A stretch of DNA of 64,000 nt from DATARR01 sp034666985 (lineage in GTDB: Bacteria > Acidobacteriota > Thermoanaerobaculia > Multivoradales > UBA5704), in assembly GCA_034666985.1 (NCBI GenBank), contig JAXDKS010000010.1:1-64000 (forward strand), given 5' to 3'. A program made the position numbers and the translations under genes. The notes under the pieces were generated by a model, which was not told the DNA's origin, did no database searches, and saw only the letters and a program-made list of their open reading frames with translations. This document shows, piece by piece, positions 40,999 through 51,090 of this stretch; within the stretch, counting starts at the first letter, position 1, and every line of letters begins with the position of its first letter.

Positions 40999-42825
40999 AT
41001 GTGTGGAATCGTCGGATACGTAGGTCAGCGCGAGGTTGTTCCCCTGTTGATGGACGGGCTGCGCCGCCTGGAGTACCGGGGCTACGACTCGGCGGGCGTG
41101 GTGACGGTGGAGGACCGCCAGTTCCAGACCGTCAAGGCCGAAGGCAAGCTCGACCGCCTCAAGGAGAAGCTGGAGAAGCAGCCGCTCACCGGCCGCTACG
41201 GCCTGGGCCACACCCGCTGGGCTACCCACGGCGTGCCCAGCGAGCGCAATGCCCATCCGGTGGTCGACTCGCGGCGGCGCCTGGCGCTCATCCACAACGG
41301 CATCATCGAGAACTTCCTGCCGCTCAAGAAGCGGCTGATCGCCGAGGGTTGGACCTTCACCTCGGACACCGACACCGAGGTGGTGGCGAACCTCGTCTCC
41401 TCCTACCTCAACGGCGACCTCAAGACCGCGGTGGCCCGGGCCGTGGCCGAGCTCGAGGGGATGTACGCCTTCGCCGTGGTGAGCACCGAGACCGACGGCC
41501 AGGAGATCGTGGCCGCGCGGCAGGGCCCGCCCCTGGTGATCGGCCTGGCCAAGGACGAGCAGTTCCTGGCCTCGGACCCGGCGGCCCTCCTCGCCTACAC
41601 CAAGGACGTCATCTTCCTGGAGAATGGCGACCTGGCGCGGCTCACCCCCGCGGGCGTCGAGGTCTGGGACCGCAAGGGCCAGTGCGTCGAGCGGCCCGTC
41701 CAGCACCTCAACTGGGACCCCATCCAGGCTGAGAAGGGGGGCTACAAGCACTTCATGCTCAAGGAGATCCACGAGCAGCCCCAGGCGGTGCAGGACACCT
41801 TCGCCGGGCGCGTGGACTTCGAGCGGGCCGAGATCCTCTTCGACACGGTCAAGGTGACGAAGGAGGAGCTGGCGAAGGTCGAGCGCCTCCATCTCCTGGC
41901 CTGCGGCACGTCGTGGCACTCGGCGCTTGTGGGCAAGTTCCTCATCGAGGACATCGCCCGCGTCCCCGTCGAGGTGGACTACGGCTCCGAGTACCGGTAC
42001 CGCGACCCCATCGTCTCCGACCGGGTGCTGGCCGTGGGCATCTCCCAGTCCGGCGAGACGGCGGACACCCTCTCCGCCATGGAGGCGGCCAAGGACCGCG
42101 GGGCGCGCCTCTTCTCCGTCTGCAACGTGCTGGGGAGCCAGGCCACGCGCATCAGCGAAGGGGTGATCTACACCAACGCCGGCCCCGAGATCGGCGTCGC
42201 CTCCACCAAGGCGTTCACCACCCAGCTCGTGGCCCTCTACCTGCTGGCCCTCTACCTGCGCCAGGTGCGTTTCGGCAAGCTGGAGCCGCACTACCTGGAG
42301 GAGCTGTCACGCCTGCCCCAGGCCTTGGACGAGGTGGTGCGCCGGCAGGAGCAGCACATGGACGAGCTGGCCCGGCGCTATCACCGGTCGCAGAACTTCC
42401 TCTACCTGGGCCGCGGCATCAACTACCCCATCGCCCTCGAAGGGGCGCTGAAGCTCAAGGAGATCTCCTACATCCACGCCGAGGGCTACCCGGCTGGAGA
42501 GATGAAGCACGGTCCCATCGCCCTGATCGACGAGAACCTCCCGGTGGTGGCCATTGCCACGGGCGATCAGGTGGCGGAGAAGGTCAAGGGGAACATGCAG
42601 GAGGTCAAAGCCCGCGACGGCGTCGTCATCGCCCTCACCGACCACGACCCCGAAGAGCTCGGAGGCATCGCCGACGAGATCATCGAAGTCCCCTCCCTCT
42701 CCCCGCGCCTCCAGCCCATCGTCAACGTCGTGCCCCTCCAGCTCCTCGCCTACTTCATCGGCGTGCGGCGCGGGGCGGATGTGGATCAGCCGCGGAATCT
42801 GGCGAAGAGTGTGACGGTGGAGTAG
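40999..42825 (+). CDS. glmS: Glutamine-fructose-6-phosphate aminotransferase
   Basis: 608 residues from ATG 40999, giving MCGIVGYVG with the nucleophilic Cys2. Glutaminase domain: RLEYRGYDSAGV, HTRWATHGVPSERNAHPV, LIHNGIIENF. Linker to two SIS domains: LLACGTSWHSALVGKFLIED, GISQSGETADTLSAMEAAK, GPEIGVASTKAFTTQL, and the C-terminal QLLAYFIGVRRGADVDQPRN ending in SVTVE. Converts fructose-6-P and glutamine to glucosamine-6-P, the first step toward UDP-GlcNAc. No glmS ribozyme is expected in a gene starting 4 bp after glmU. Confidence 0.98.
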   Translation: MCGIVGYVGQREVVPLLMDGLRRLEYRGYDSAGVVTVEDRQFQTVKAEGKLDRLKEKLEKQPLTGRYGLGHTRWATHGVPSERNAHPVVDSRRRLALIHNGIIENFLPLKKRLIAEGWTFTSDTDTEVVANLVSSYLNGDLKTAVARAVAELEGMYAFAVVSTETDGQEIVAARQGPPLVIGLAKDEQFLASDPAALLAYTKDVIFLENGDLARLTPAGVEVWDRKGQCVERPVQHLNWDPIQAEKGGYKHFMLKEIHEQPQAVQDTFAGRVDFERAEILFDTVKVTKEELAKVERLHLLACGTSWHSALVGKFLIEDIARVPVEVDYGSEYRYRDPIVSDRVLAVGISQSGETADTLSAMEAAKDRGARLFSVCNVLGSQATRISEGVIYTNAGPEIGVASTKAFTTQLVALYLLALYLRQVRFGKLEPHYLEELSRLPQALDEVVRRQEQHMDELARRYHRSQNFLYLGRGINYPIALEGALKLKEISYIHAEGYPAGEMKHGPIALIDENLPVVAIATGDQVAEKVKGNMQEVKARDGVVIALTDHDPEELGGIADEIIEVPSLSPRLQPIVNVVPLQLLAYFIGVRRGADVDQPRNLAKSVTVE

Positions 42826-42853
42826 GGCTCTCCTGGAAGCCCTGAGCCAAGGG

Positions 42854-42953
42854 ATCAAGGATCTAAAGGACAGCAAGGACTTCAAGGACTCGGGACTGAG
42901 GCTTTCCCGTCCTTGAAGTCCTTTGTGTCCTTGCTGTCCCTTAGGTCCTTGAT
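42854..42953. repeat. Large imperfect inverted repeat after glmS
   Basis: The left half contains ATCAAGGATCTAAAGGACAG then CAAGGACTTCAAGGAC; the right half is nearly its reverse complement, GTCCTTGAAGTCC then CTTGCTGTCCC and GGTCCTTGAT. Each arm is itself built of 9-10-bp CAAGGAC units. It begins about 28 bp after the glmS stop and may act as transcription terminator, but it looks like a repeat family member rather than a simple terminator. Confidence 0.65.
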
Positions 42954-42963
42954 TCGGCTGTCG

Positions 42964-43225
42964 CTCATATCTGGAGACAACGCCTCATTGTCCCGGGATA
43001 TGGCCCGTATCCGCAGATACGCGCCATATCTGCGGATATGAGCCGTTGTCTGTAGATACGCGGCATATCTGCAGATATGGGTCGTTGTCCGCAGATACGC
43101 GGCGTATCTGCAGATACGAGCCGTTGTCCGTAGATATGCGCCGTATCTGTGGATATGGGCCGTTGTCTCCAGATATGGGCCGTATCTGTGGATATGGCCC
43201 ATATCTGCGGATATGAGGCGCCTCC
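42964..43225. repeat. Palindromic half-site array, element 3
   Basis: About 262 bp with the same 19/20-bp unit flavours as arrays 1 and 2, starting CTCATATCTGGAGACAACGC then CTCATTGTCCCGGGATATGG and ending GATATGAGGCGCCTCC. Internal dyads include ATATCTGCAGATAT and GGATATGGGCCGTATCC-like forms. The right end touches a TATACT -10 box, placing the array in the promoter region of the MutS-like gene. Confidence 0.85.
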
Positions 43226-43231
43226 TATACT
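43226..43231 (+). promoter_or_regulatory. -10 box of a probably leaderless transcript
   Basis: TATACT lies 8 bp before the ATG at 43240, so transcription would begin at or next to the start codon. No Shine-Dalgarno sequence precedes the ATG, and no good -35 is visible because repeat array 3 occupies that position. Confidence 0.5.
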
Positions 43232-43239
43232 CTGTCCCC

Positions 43240-45081
43240 ATGTCGGCCCAGGCAGACTCGACCTACCGCGAACGCCGCGACGCCTTCGCAGCCGAGGAGA
43301 AGCGACTCGCGGGGGTCTCCTTCCGCTTCTCCCTCCTGCGTGGCGCCCTGTTCCTCGCCTTCGTTGTCTGCCTGGCAGTGATCCTCGTCCGCGGCGGGCG
43401 GCCGGGATGGGAATGGTGGGCGGGGGCAGGATTCTGGCTGGTGGCGTTCCTGGGTGTGCTGCCCCGCCATGAGCGGATCGTCCAGCGGCTGCGGCGCAAC
43501 GGCGAGCTGCGGCGGATCAACGAGGAAGGGCTGATGCGGCTGGCGCGGGACTGGGACGGCCTTCCCATCCCCTCTTTCCCCGAGCCAGGGAAGGGGAAGC
43601 ACGCGGTGACGAGGGACCTCAACCTCTTCGGCCGGGCTTCGCTCGCCCAGCTCCTGGGGACAGCCCACACCCCGCCGGGCAAGGCGGACCTGGCGAGCTG
43701 GCTTCTGCACCCCGCTCCTCCACCGGAGATCACCGGACGTCAGGCGGCCGTGGCCGAGCTGGCGCCCGAGATCGACCTGCGGCAGCAGCTCGAGGTGGGT
43801 GTGCGTCCCATGGAGAAGTCGCCGCCGGACCTGGAGCCGTTCCTGAAGTGGGCGGAGAACAAGCCGTGGTTGCTGAATCGTCCGGATCTGATCTGGCTCG
43901 CCCGGCTCCTCGCCGTGGCGACTCCGGCGGCCCTCCTCCTGTGGATGGCCATGGCCACGATGCTCCCGATCAAGATCTTCCTCGTCCTGGCGACGGTCAA
44001 CATCGCCGTGGGCTATCTCTTCCGGGAGCGGACCCATGGCAGCTTCGCCCGCATCGAGGCCCCCGAAGGGAACTTCCAACTCTACGCCGAAGCCCTGGAA
44101 CGGATCGCCGGCCGCTCCTACGCAGCCGACGAGCTGCAGCGGATCGCCAGGGACCTCACCGTCGAGGGACAGGCTGCCCACCGCTGGATGCTCCTGCTCC
44201 ATCGCCGGGTGGAGCTCTCGCACGTCCGCCACTCGTCCTATTTGTATTTCATTCTCCAGTCCCTCCTCTGTTGGGACCTCAACGTTCTGTTCCTTCTGGA
44301 GCGCTGGCAACGGGAGGCCGGCCCCCACGTCCGGGGTTGGCTCGCCGCTCTGGGCCGCTTCGAGGCCCTGGCTGCGCTCGCCAGTCTCCGCTTCGAGAAT
44401 CCCGGCTGGACTTTCCCCGTCGTGGCCGCGACGGAGGACCGCTATGACGCGAAGGCGCTCGGTCACCCCCTGATCCAGGACGGACAGCGGGTGCCGAACG
44501 ACGTCACCCTGGGACCGGCCGGCAGCTTCCTGCTGGTGACGGGCTCCAACATGTCCGGCAAGAGCACCCTGCTGCGCGCGATCGGCGTCAATGCCGTGCT
44601 GGCCCAGGCCGGCGGACCGGTCTGCGCCGAGTCGCTGCGGATGCCGCCGGTGACCCTCGGCACCAGCATCCTGGTGGAGGACTCGCTGGCCGAGGGGGTC
44701 TCCTTCTTCATGGCAGAGCTCCAACGAATCCGGTGGATCGTCAAGGAGGCCGACCGTGCCCATGCGGAGGGGCGCGTCCTCCTCTATCTTCTCGACGAGG
44801 TGCTGCGGGGAACCAACAGCTACGAGCGGCAGGTGGCGGTGCGTCGCGTGGTGCTCCATCTGCTGAAGCAGGGGGCGCTCGGCGCCGTCTCCACCCACGA
44901 CCTCCAGCTCGCCGAGGTGCCGGAGATCGCGGCCGTCTGCATCCCCGTACACTTCCGGGAGACCCTCCATCCGGGAGAAGATCCGCCCATGACCTTCGAC
45001 TACAAGATGCACCCCGGCGTCGCCACCACCGTCAATGCCCTGAAGCTGATGGAGCTGGTGGGCCTGGGGGTGGAGGAGTAG
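43240..45081 (+). CDS. Membrane-anchored MutS-like ATPase (MutS V domain)
   Basis: 613 residues. N-terminal charged helix, then transmembrane pairs (LLRGALFLAFVVCLAVILV, WWAGAGFWLVAFLGVL) and a further pair near 225-265 (AVATPAALLLWMAMATML, IFLVLATVNIAVGYLF). The C-terminal MutS ATPase domain has LLVTGSNMSGKSTLLRAIG (Walker A near 436), LGTSILVEDSLAEGVSFFMA, LLYLLDEVLRGTNSYERQ (Walker B and signature) and VSTHDLQLA (His switch). It lacks the MutS mismatch-binding domain, so it is not a mismatch repair protein; members are usually annotated DNA mismatch repair MutS-like. Starts after the repeat array; ATG 43240 preferred. Confidence 0.85.
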   Translation: MSAQADSTYRERRDAFAAEEKRLAGVSFRFSLLRGALFLAFVVCLAVILVRGGRPGWEWWAGAGFWLVAFLGVLPRHERIVQRLRRNGELRRINEEGLMRLARDWDGLPIPSFPEPGKGKHAVTRDLNLFGRASLAQLLGTAHTPPGKADLASWLLHPAPPPEITGRQAAVAELAPEIDLRQQLEVGVRPMEKSPPDLEPFLKWAENKPWLLNRPDLIWLARLLAVATPAALLLWMAMATMLPIKIFLVLATVNIAVGYLFRERTHGSFARIEAPEGNFQLYAEALERIAGRSYAADELQRIARDLTVEGQAAHRWMLLLHRRVELSHVRHSSYLYFILQSLLCWDLNVLFLLERWQREAGPHVRGWLAALGRFEALAALASLRFENPGWTFPVVAATEDRYDAKALGHPLIQDGQRVPNDVTLGPAGSFLLVTGSNMSGKSTLLRAIGVNAVLAQAGGPVCAESLRMPPVTLGTSILVEDSLAEGVSFFMAELQRIRWIVKEADRAHAEGRVLLYLLDEVLRGTNSYERQVAVRRVVLHLLKQGALGAVSTHDLQLAEVPEIAAVCIPVHFRETLHPGEDPPMTFDYKMHPGVATTVNALKLMELVGLGVEE

Positions 45082-45150
45082 AAAGCAAGTTCTAGGGGTT
45101 GGTTTCCTAGCAAGATCGTGCCATTCAAGTAGCAGGTATGAGGCGCAAGT

Positions 45151-45933
45151 ATGGCTCTGCAATTCTATTCGTATCGAAAGGGTCGGCGAGATTCTTTGAG
45201 CGGTCCGTTTTTCGTTGCCTATGCCGCGACTCTCACCAGACTAATCAATGCTAAGCATTTTTTCCGCCACTTCCCTAAAGTCGGAAGCGGCTTTGATTAT
45301 GAGCCAGCAGAAGAACGCCTCAAAGAATTAATCGGCTCGCGTTGGACTCCGATAAGCTATTCGGAAGTGACGCTGCGGCCAAGGAGGGAAGAGGAAATCC
45401 TTGATACAATCGAAGCTTTCTGGCGACTTTCAGAGGAAAAGGCGTCTTACACAGCGGAGGTGAACGCTCTCTTCTCTCGATTTAATCAGCCTTTCAAGAT
45501 TGAAAAGGGTTCTGTGAAGCGCCGCGGGTCGGAAGTTCTGGAGAAACTCTTCGCGGCCGAACTTAGCTCAACAGACGAAGTTGTAATAAAATACATCGAG
45601 GCGGCCGTCGAGAGTTTCTTCTATGCGAAGGAAGATAGGCGTCTCGAGGGCCTTCGCTCTCTATACGATGCCTATGATCGACTCAAGTCTTCCTTGAACT
45701 CCGACAAAAGAGAGTCTATTCGAGAGCTGATTAAGACCTTAGCTCCTCCCTCTTTGGGAAAGCCTTTCGATGAGCTGCTCAATGCTCTCACTTCGATTGG
45801 CAATGAGGCAAATATCCGTCACTCAGAGCATCGAGTGACTCTCATTGACCACGATCCTGAACTGATAGAATTTCTGTTCTATTCTCTCTACAGCCTTATA
45901 CGACTATCATTGCAAAGGTTGGCAGCGACCTGA
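45151..45933 (+). CDS. AT-rich orphan protein (260 aa)
   Basis: Entirely helical, charged, no signal or membrane segment. N-terminal part FFVAYAATLTRLINAKHFFR, middle helices with RRLEGLRSLYDAYDRLKSSL, then ELLNALTSIGNEANIRHSEH and a hydrophobic C-terminal helix (LIEFLFYSLYSLIRLSLQRL). The IRHSEH stretch and C-terminal helix faintly recall HEPN/Abi_C-like C-termini, but the match is too weak to name. Base composition is distinctly AT-richer than the flanking mutS-like and tfoX genes, suggesting horizontal gain. Confidence 0.6.
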   Translation: MALQFYSYRKGRRDSLSGPFFVAYAATLTRLINAKHFFRHFPKVGSGFDYEPAEERLKELIGSRWTPISYSEVTLRPRREEEILDTIEAFWRLSEEKASYTAEVNALFSRFNQPFKIEKGSVKRRGSEVLEKLFAAELSSTDEVVIKYIEAAVESFFYAKEDRRLEGLRSLYDAYDRLKSSLNSDKRESIRELIKTLAPPSLGKPFDELLNALTSIGNEANIRHSEHRVTLIDHDPELIEFLFYSLYSLIRLSLQRLAAT

Positions 45934-45993
45934 ACCAGCGAGCTTACAGACCATCCCACCGAATGAATCGAAACACGATCTCTAGGGGATCTC

Positions 45994-46398
45994 ATGCCTA
46001 AGAGCAGCGAGTTCTGCGATCACCTCATGGACCGGCTGGCACCGCTCGGCACACCGTCCTACAAGTTCATGTTCGGCGGCTACGGCATCTACGTCAACGG
46101 CCTGATCATGGCTATCGTGAGCGGCGACGACGTCTTGCGGCTGCGGGCCGACGACGAGAACCGGCCGGACTACGAGGCCCGGGGGATCGGACCGTTCCAG
46201 CCCATGTCCAAGAACGGCCCCATGGGTGTCATGCCCTATTACACCGTGCCCGACGACATCCTCGATGATCAGGACGCCTTCGTAGAGTGGGCACAGAACG
46301 CCTACGAGGCGGCCGTGCGTCACAGCCAAGCAAAGGCGAAGAAGGGGACGAAGAAGACGGCGGCGGGGAAGACGAAACGGAGCGCCACCCGGAAGTAG
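45994..46398 (+). CDS. TfoX/Sxy N-terminal domain protein
   Basis: 134 residues. The TfoX_N fold is evident: MDRLAPLGTPSYKFMFGGYGIYVNGLIMAIV in pieces (FGGYGIY is diagnostic), VLRLRADDENRPDYEARGIG, and MGVMPYYTVPDDILDD. The C-terminus is Lys-rich (KAKKGTKKTAAGKTKRSATR), as often seen in actinobacterial and acidobacterial members. Not a full TfoX competence regulator since the C-terminal domain is missing. The last 27 bp are repeated imperfectly at 47151-47177. Confidence 0.85.
   Translation: MPKSSEFCDHLMDRLAPLGTPSYKFMFGGYGIYVNGLIMAIVSGDDVLRLRADDENRPDYEARGIGPFQPMSKNGPMGVMPYYTVPDDILDDQDAFVEWAQNAYEAAVRHSQAKAKKGTKKTAAGKTKRSATRK
46372..46398 (+). repeat. Direct repeat bracketing the toxin-antitoxin module (left copy)
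   Basis: The 3' tail of the tfoX-like gene, including GCGCCACCCGGAAGTAG. The right copy at 47151-47177 ends GCGCCACCCGCAAGTAG; 23 of 27 positions agree and the encoded ends are alike (RSATRK* versus RGATRK*). Confidence 0.75.
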
Positions 46399-46416
46399 GC
46401 GGCTTTGGAGCGGAAC

Positions 46417-46863
46417 TCACCCTTCCAGGTAGTCCTCAAGTTGGAGGACACGGAGCGCCGGCAGCTCGGCGATTCGATCATCGTTGGTGACCAGGACCGG
46501 GCATCCGGCACTCAACGCGGAGGCGACCTGGAGAGAATCGGGAGTCTTCAGGCGGGTGGTGGCTCGAACTTGAGCCGCTTCTCGCAGCAGGCTGAGGTTG
46601 ATTGGCACGAGGCTCAGGCCACGACTTTCCCTGAGGAATCGCTCATATTGCCGCGCCAGGACTTCGTTGCCCGTCCGAAGTGGAAGGACCAACGTCTCCA
46701 GCAGTGTAAGGCTGGAGGTGACCGCCTCCAGACGACCCTCACCGATGGCGGCGAAGATGGGCCTGACGATCGGATGAAAACGAGGGTTTCTCTCGATGAA
46801 GTAGATGAAAATCGAAGAGTCCAGAGCGACGGGCCCTTCCCCGATCTCCCTCAGGAGTCCCAA
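46417..46863 (-). CDS. vapC: PIN-domain toxin (VapC-like ribonuclease)
   Basis: 148 residues. PIN acidic residues are visible: Asp15 in VALDSSIFIYFIE, Glu56 in LTLLETLVLP, Asp109 in KTPDSLQVASAL and Asp128/129 in VLVTNDDRI. Expected Mg-dependent endoribonuclease that stops translation. Overlaps the antitoxin gene upstream by 13 bp, a standard coupled toxin-antitoxin arrangement. VapC versus FitB naming is a matter of convention. Confidence 0.9.
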   Translation of the reverse strand: MGLLREIGEGPVALDSSIFIYFIERNPRFHPIVRPIFAAIGEGRLEAVTSSLTLLETLVLPLRTGNEVLARQYERFLRESRGLSLVPINLSLLREAAQVRATTRLKTPDSLQVASALSAGCPVLVTNDDRIAELPALRVLQLEDYLEG

Positions 46864-47084
46864 GAGTCCCGTTCCTCTCGAATGTACGCCGCTGCATCGA
46901 TCCCTTCCCAGATCTCCTTCCCCAGGCCCTCCAAGCCCATGATCGAGAGGGTCTTTTCGTGGTCCAATGTGCGGTCGAGAATGTGGATGACTTCCTGGGT
47001 CACTGAGCGGTGCTCTCGCTGGGCTCGCTCCTGGAGCTTCTCGTACAGAGGGTCAGGAAAGTTCTTGATGTTGAGAGTAGCCAC
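46851..47084 (-). CDS. Ribbon-helix-helix antitoxin (FitA/VapB-like)
   Basis: 77 residues. The N-terminal RHH DNA-binding fold reads ATLNIKNFPDPLYEKLQERA then EHRSVTQEVIHIL, exactly the FitA-type pattern. The C-terminal part (KEIWEGIDAAAYIREERDS) should wrap the toxin. GTG start preceded by AAGGAGGAGACGCC. Probably represses its own operon through the inverted repeat at 47102-47118. Confidence 0.88.
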   Translation of the reverse strand: MATLNIKNFPDPLYEKLQERAQREHRSVTQEVIHILDRTLDHEKTLSIMGLEGLGKEIWEGIDAAAYIREERDSWDS

Positions 47085-47101
47085 GGCGTCTCCTCCTTGA
47101 C

Positions 47102-47118
47102 TCCTCCAGTTTGGAGGA
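47102..47118 (-). promoter_or_regulatory. Putative operator of the toxin-antitoxin operon
   Basis: TCCTCC-AGTTT-GGAGGA inverted repeat about 18 bp upstream of the antitoxin start, on the edge of another CTCCTCC. Size and place fit an RHH antitoxin binding site; the overlap with the GGAGG-rich ribosome region must be considered as an alternative explanation. Confidence 0.45.
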
Positions 47119-47150
47119 ATGCGCCCTGGAATTCAAGACCTCCGGCAGAA

Positions 47151-47177
47151 ACAAACCGGGGCGCCACCCGCAAGTAG
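47151..47177 (+). repeat. Direct repeat bracketing the toxin-antitoxin module (right copy)
   Basis: 27 bp matching 46372-46398 at 23 positions and preserving the reading frame end ATRK-stop, followed by GCGCCCC, which also forms a hairpin with the upstream GGGGCGCC (possible hppA-side terminator). The upstream part of a tfoX gene is not present here. Confidence 0.7.
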
Positions 47178-47213
47178 CGCCCCGTCCCTGTCATCCGACA
47201 GTACCGATCCAGC

Positions 47214-49658
<2,445 letters not shown>

Positions 49659-49884
49659 GGTTCCTCCAAATCCCTAGGAATCGAGACAGACTTTCATCCA
49701 GCGCGGGCCAGAGTGGCCCGAGACCGGCGAGCCGGACCGGTTTGCGCTCCGCGCTGACAGGGTAGACCGGGTTTGTCCGCCGCCGGCCTTCGATTCCACC
49801 TCATGGGACAGGTGTATCCCCCCAGCTCCGGCGAGCAGATCCGGGGGAAGGTATCACAAACCGTGGGAAATCCGGTCCCGGCCG

Positions 49885-50946
49885 TCAGCGGCCCGCCGGA
49901 TGGGCGCGGGCGAAGCCCTGGAGGGCGCCGTACGCCGGCTTGAAGGTGCCGTCGGAGCGCAGGATCCCCCAGGTGAAGTCGGTGGGCGGGTCCTGGATCT
50001 CGTAGAAGAAGATCTTGTTCACCCAGTCGCGGCCATTCCCGCGACTACCGCCCGTGAACCAGTCGCCGAGCAGGCCGGTGTAGTCGGCGGCCTGCACGTC
50101 CTCCGAGACGCGGCCCGACTCCCAGCCGGTCTCCGTCAGCCAGAAGGGCTTCTGGCGATACCAGCCCGTGGTCTTGAGGACCTCGCGCACGGACGGCGGG
50201 ACGGCGTCCCAGAGCGACGGGCGGCTGCCGAAGGTGGTGCTCTTCTCCAGCTTGGAGGTGACGTCGCGGTTGCCGTCCGAGTCATAGAGATGATGGGTGA
50301 TGACGTCGAGCTTGTCCCCGGCCTCGAGCAGGGTGAGGCGCAGCCAGTTGTACCAGTCGGCGCTGCCGGTGGTGACGTGGGCCAGGTCCGGGCCGGCCAC
50401 CCGGGCGGTGCGGTTGGCGGCGTGGATGGCGTCGGCGCCCGGCTTCAGGATGACGTCCACGTACTCCTCGCGGCTCCCCGACCAGAAGCGGGGAAGGTTG
50501 GGCTCGTTCCACATCCCCCAGGTGCGGATGGTGGTCCGGTAGCGCTTCGCGGCCTGGAAGCAGAACGCCGCCCAGTCGCCCGGATCGCGGGGCACGCCGA
50601 TGATCTCCGGGCCGTCCGTGGCCCAGGCCGGGGTGTAGGCCAGCGTGGCGTAGATCTGGATCTTCCGCTTGCGGGCGGCGGCGGCGATGGCGTCGTAGCC
50701 CGACCAGTCCCAGGTGTTGCGGTCCGGCTGCACCGCGGCCCAGATGAAGTCGATGCGCACCCAGCCGACCCCGGCCCCCCGCACCCGGTCGAGCTGCGTC
50801 GCCAGCGCCGCGCCCTGCGGGGCGTGGATGTTGATGCCGTACGGGGAGTCGGCGGCGGCGAGAGCCGGCAGCGATCCGGCTCCCAGGGCTAGCAGCAGCA
50901 GCAGGAGGAGAGGAAGGAGAGAGTGGATCTTCGGCATCTTCGGCAT
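49885..50946 (-). CDS. Secreted glycoside hydrolase, clan GH-A (GH5/GH39-like)
   Basis: 353 residues with a leucine-rich signal peptide (LLPLLLLLLLALGAGSLPAL). TIM-barrel pattern: GVGWVRIDFIWAAVQPDRNTW, KIQIYATLAYTPAWAT, acid/base Glu in WGMWNEPNLPRFW (about residue 145) and nucleophile Glu in PFWLTETGWES (about 272). Likely cleaves a beta-linked glycan; which GH family cannot be settled from motifs. Start 50946 or 50937. Confidence 0.85.
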   Translation of the reverse strand: MPKMPKIHSLLPLLLLLLLALGAGSLPALAAADSPYGINIHAPQGAALATQLDRVRGAGVGWVRIDFIWAAVQPDRNTWDWSGYDAIAAAARKRKIQIYATLAYTPAWATDGPEIIGVPRDPGDWAAFCFQAAKRYRTTIRTWGMWNEPNLPRFWSGSREEYVDVILKPGADAIHAANRTARVAGPDLAHVTTGSADWYNWLRLTLLEAGDKLDVITHHLYDSDGNRDVTSKLEKSTTFGSRPSLWDAVPPSVREVLKTTGWYRQKPFWLTETGWESGRVSEDVQAADYTGLLGDWFTGGSRGNGRDWVNKIFFYEIQDPPTDFTWGILRSDGTFKPAYGALQGFARAHPAGR

Positions 50947-51006
50947 GGCAACACCTCGTCAGGGGTAACGTCCAGGATCCCCGGTCGATTTCAATAGAGT
51001 CTCCTC

Positions 51007-51012
51007 TATACT
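51007..51012 (+). promoter_or_regulatory. -10-like box upstream of the pseudokinase
   Basis: CTCTATACTAG contains a good TATACT; no convincing -35 box is seen. It would give a leader of about 70 nt ending at the ribosome site GGAGGTCGGCA before ATG 51091. Confidence 0.3.
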
Positions 51013-51090
51013 AGCGCTGTCTCAAAGTCGGATGGAATCGGATGTAGCAGTCGAGCATGCGTCGGCCGGCGAACCGGCCGGAGGTCGGCA

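Noticed and set aside
40879..42291. 470-residue minus-strand ORF across glmS
   Set aside because: Shadow frame in GC-rich coding DNA; glmS is certain on the plus strand. The same applies to the long antisense frames over hppA, the carbamoyltransferase and the ELWxxDGT gene.
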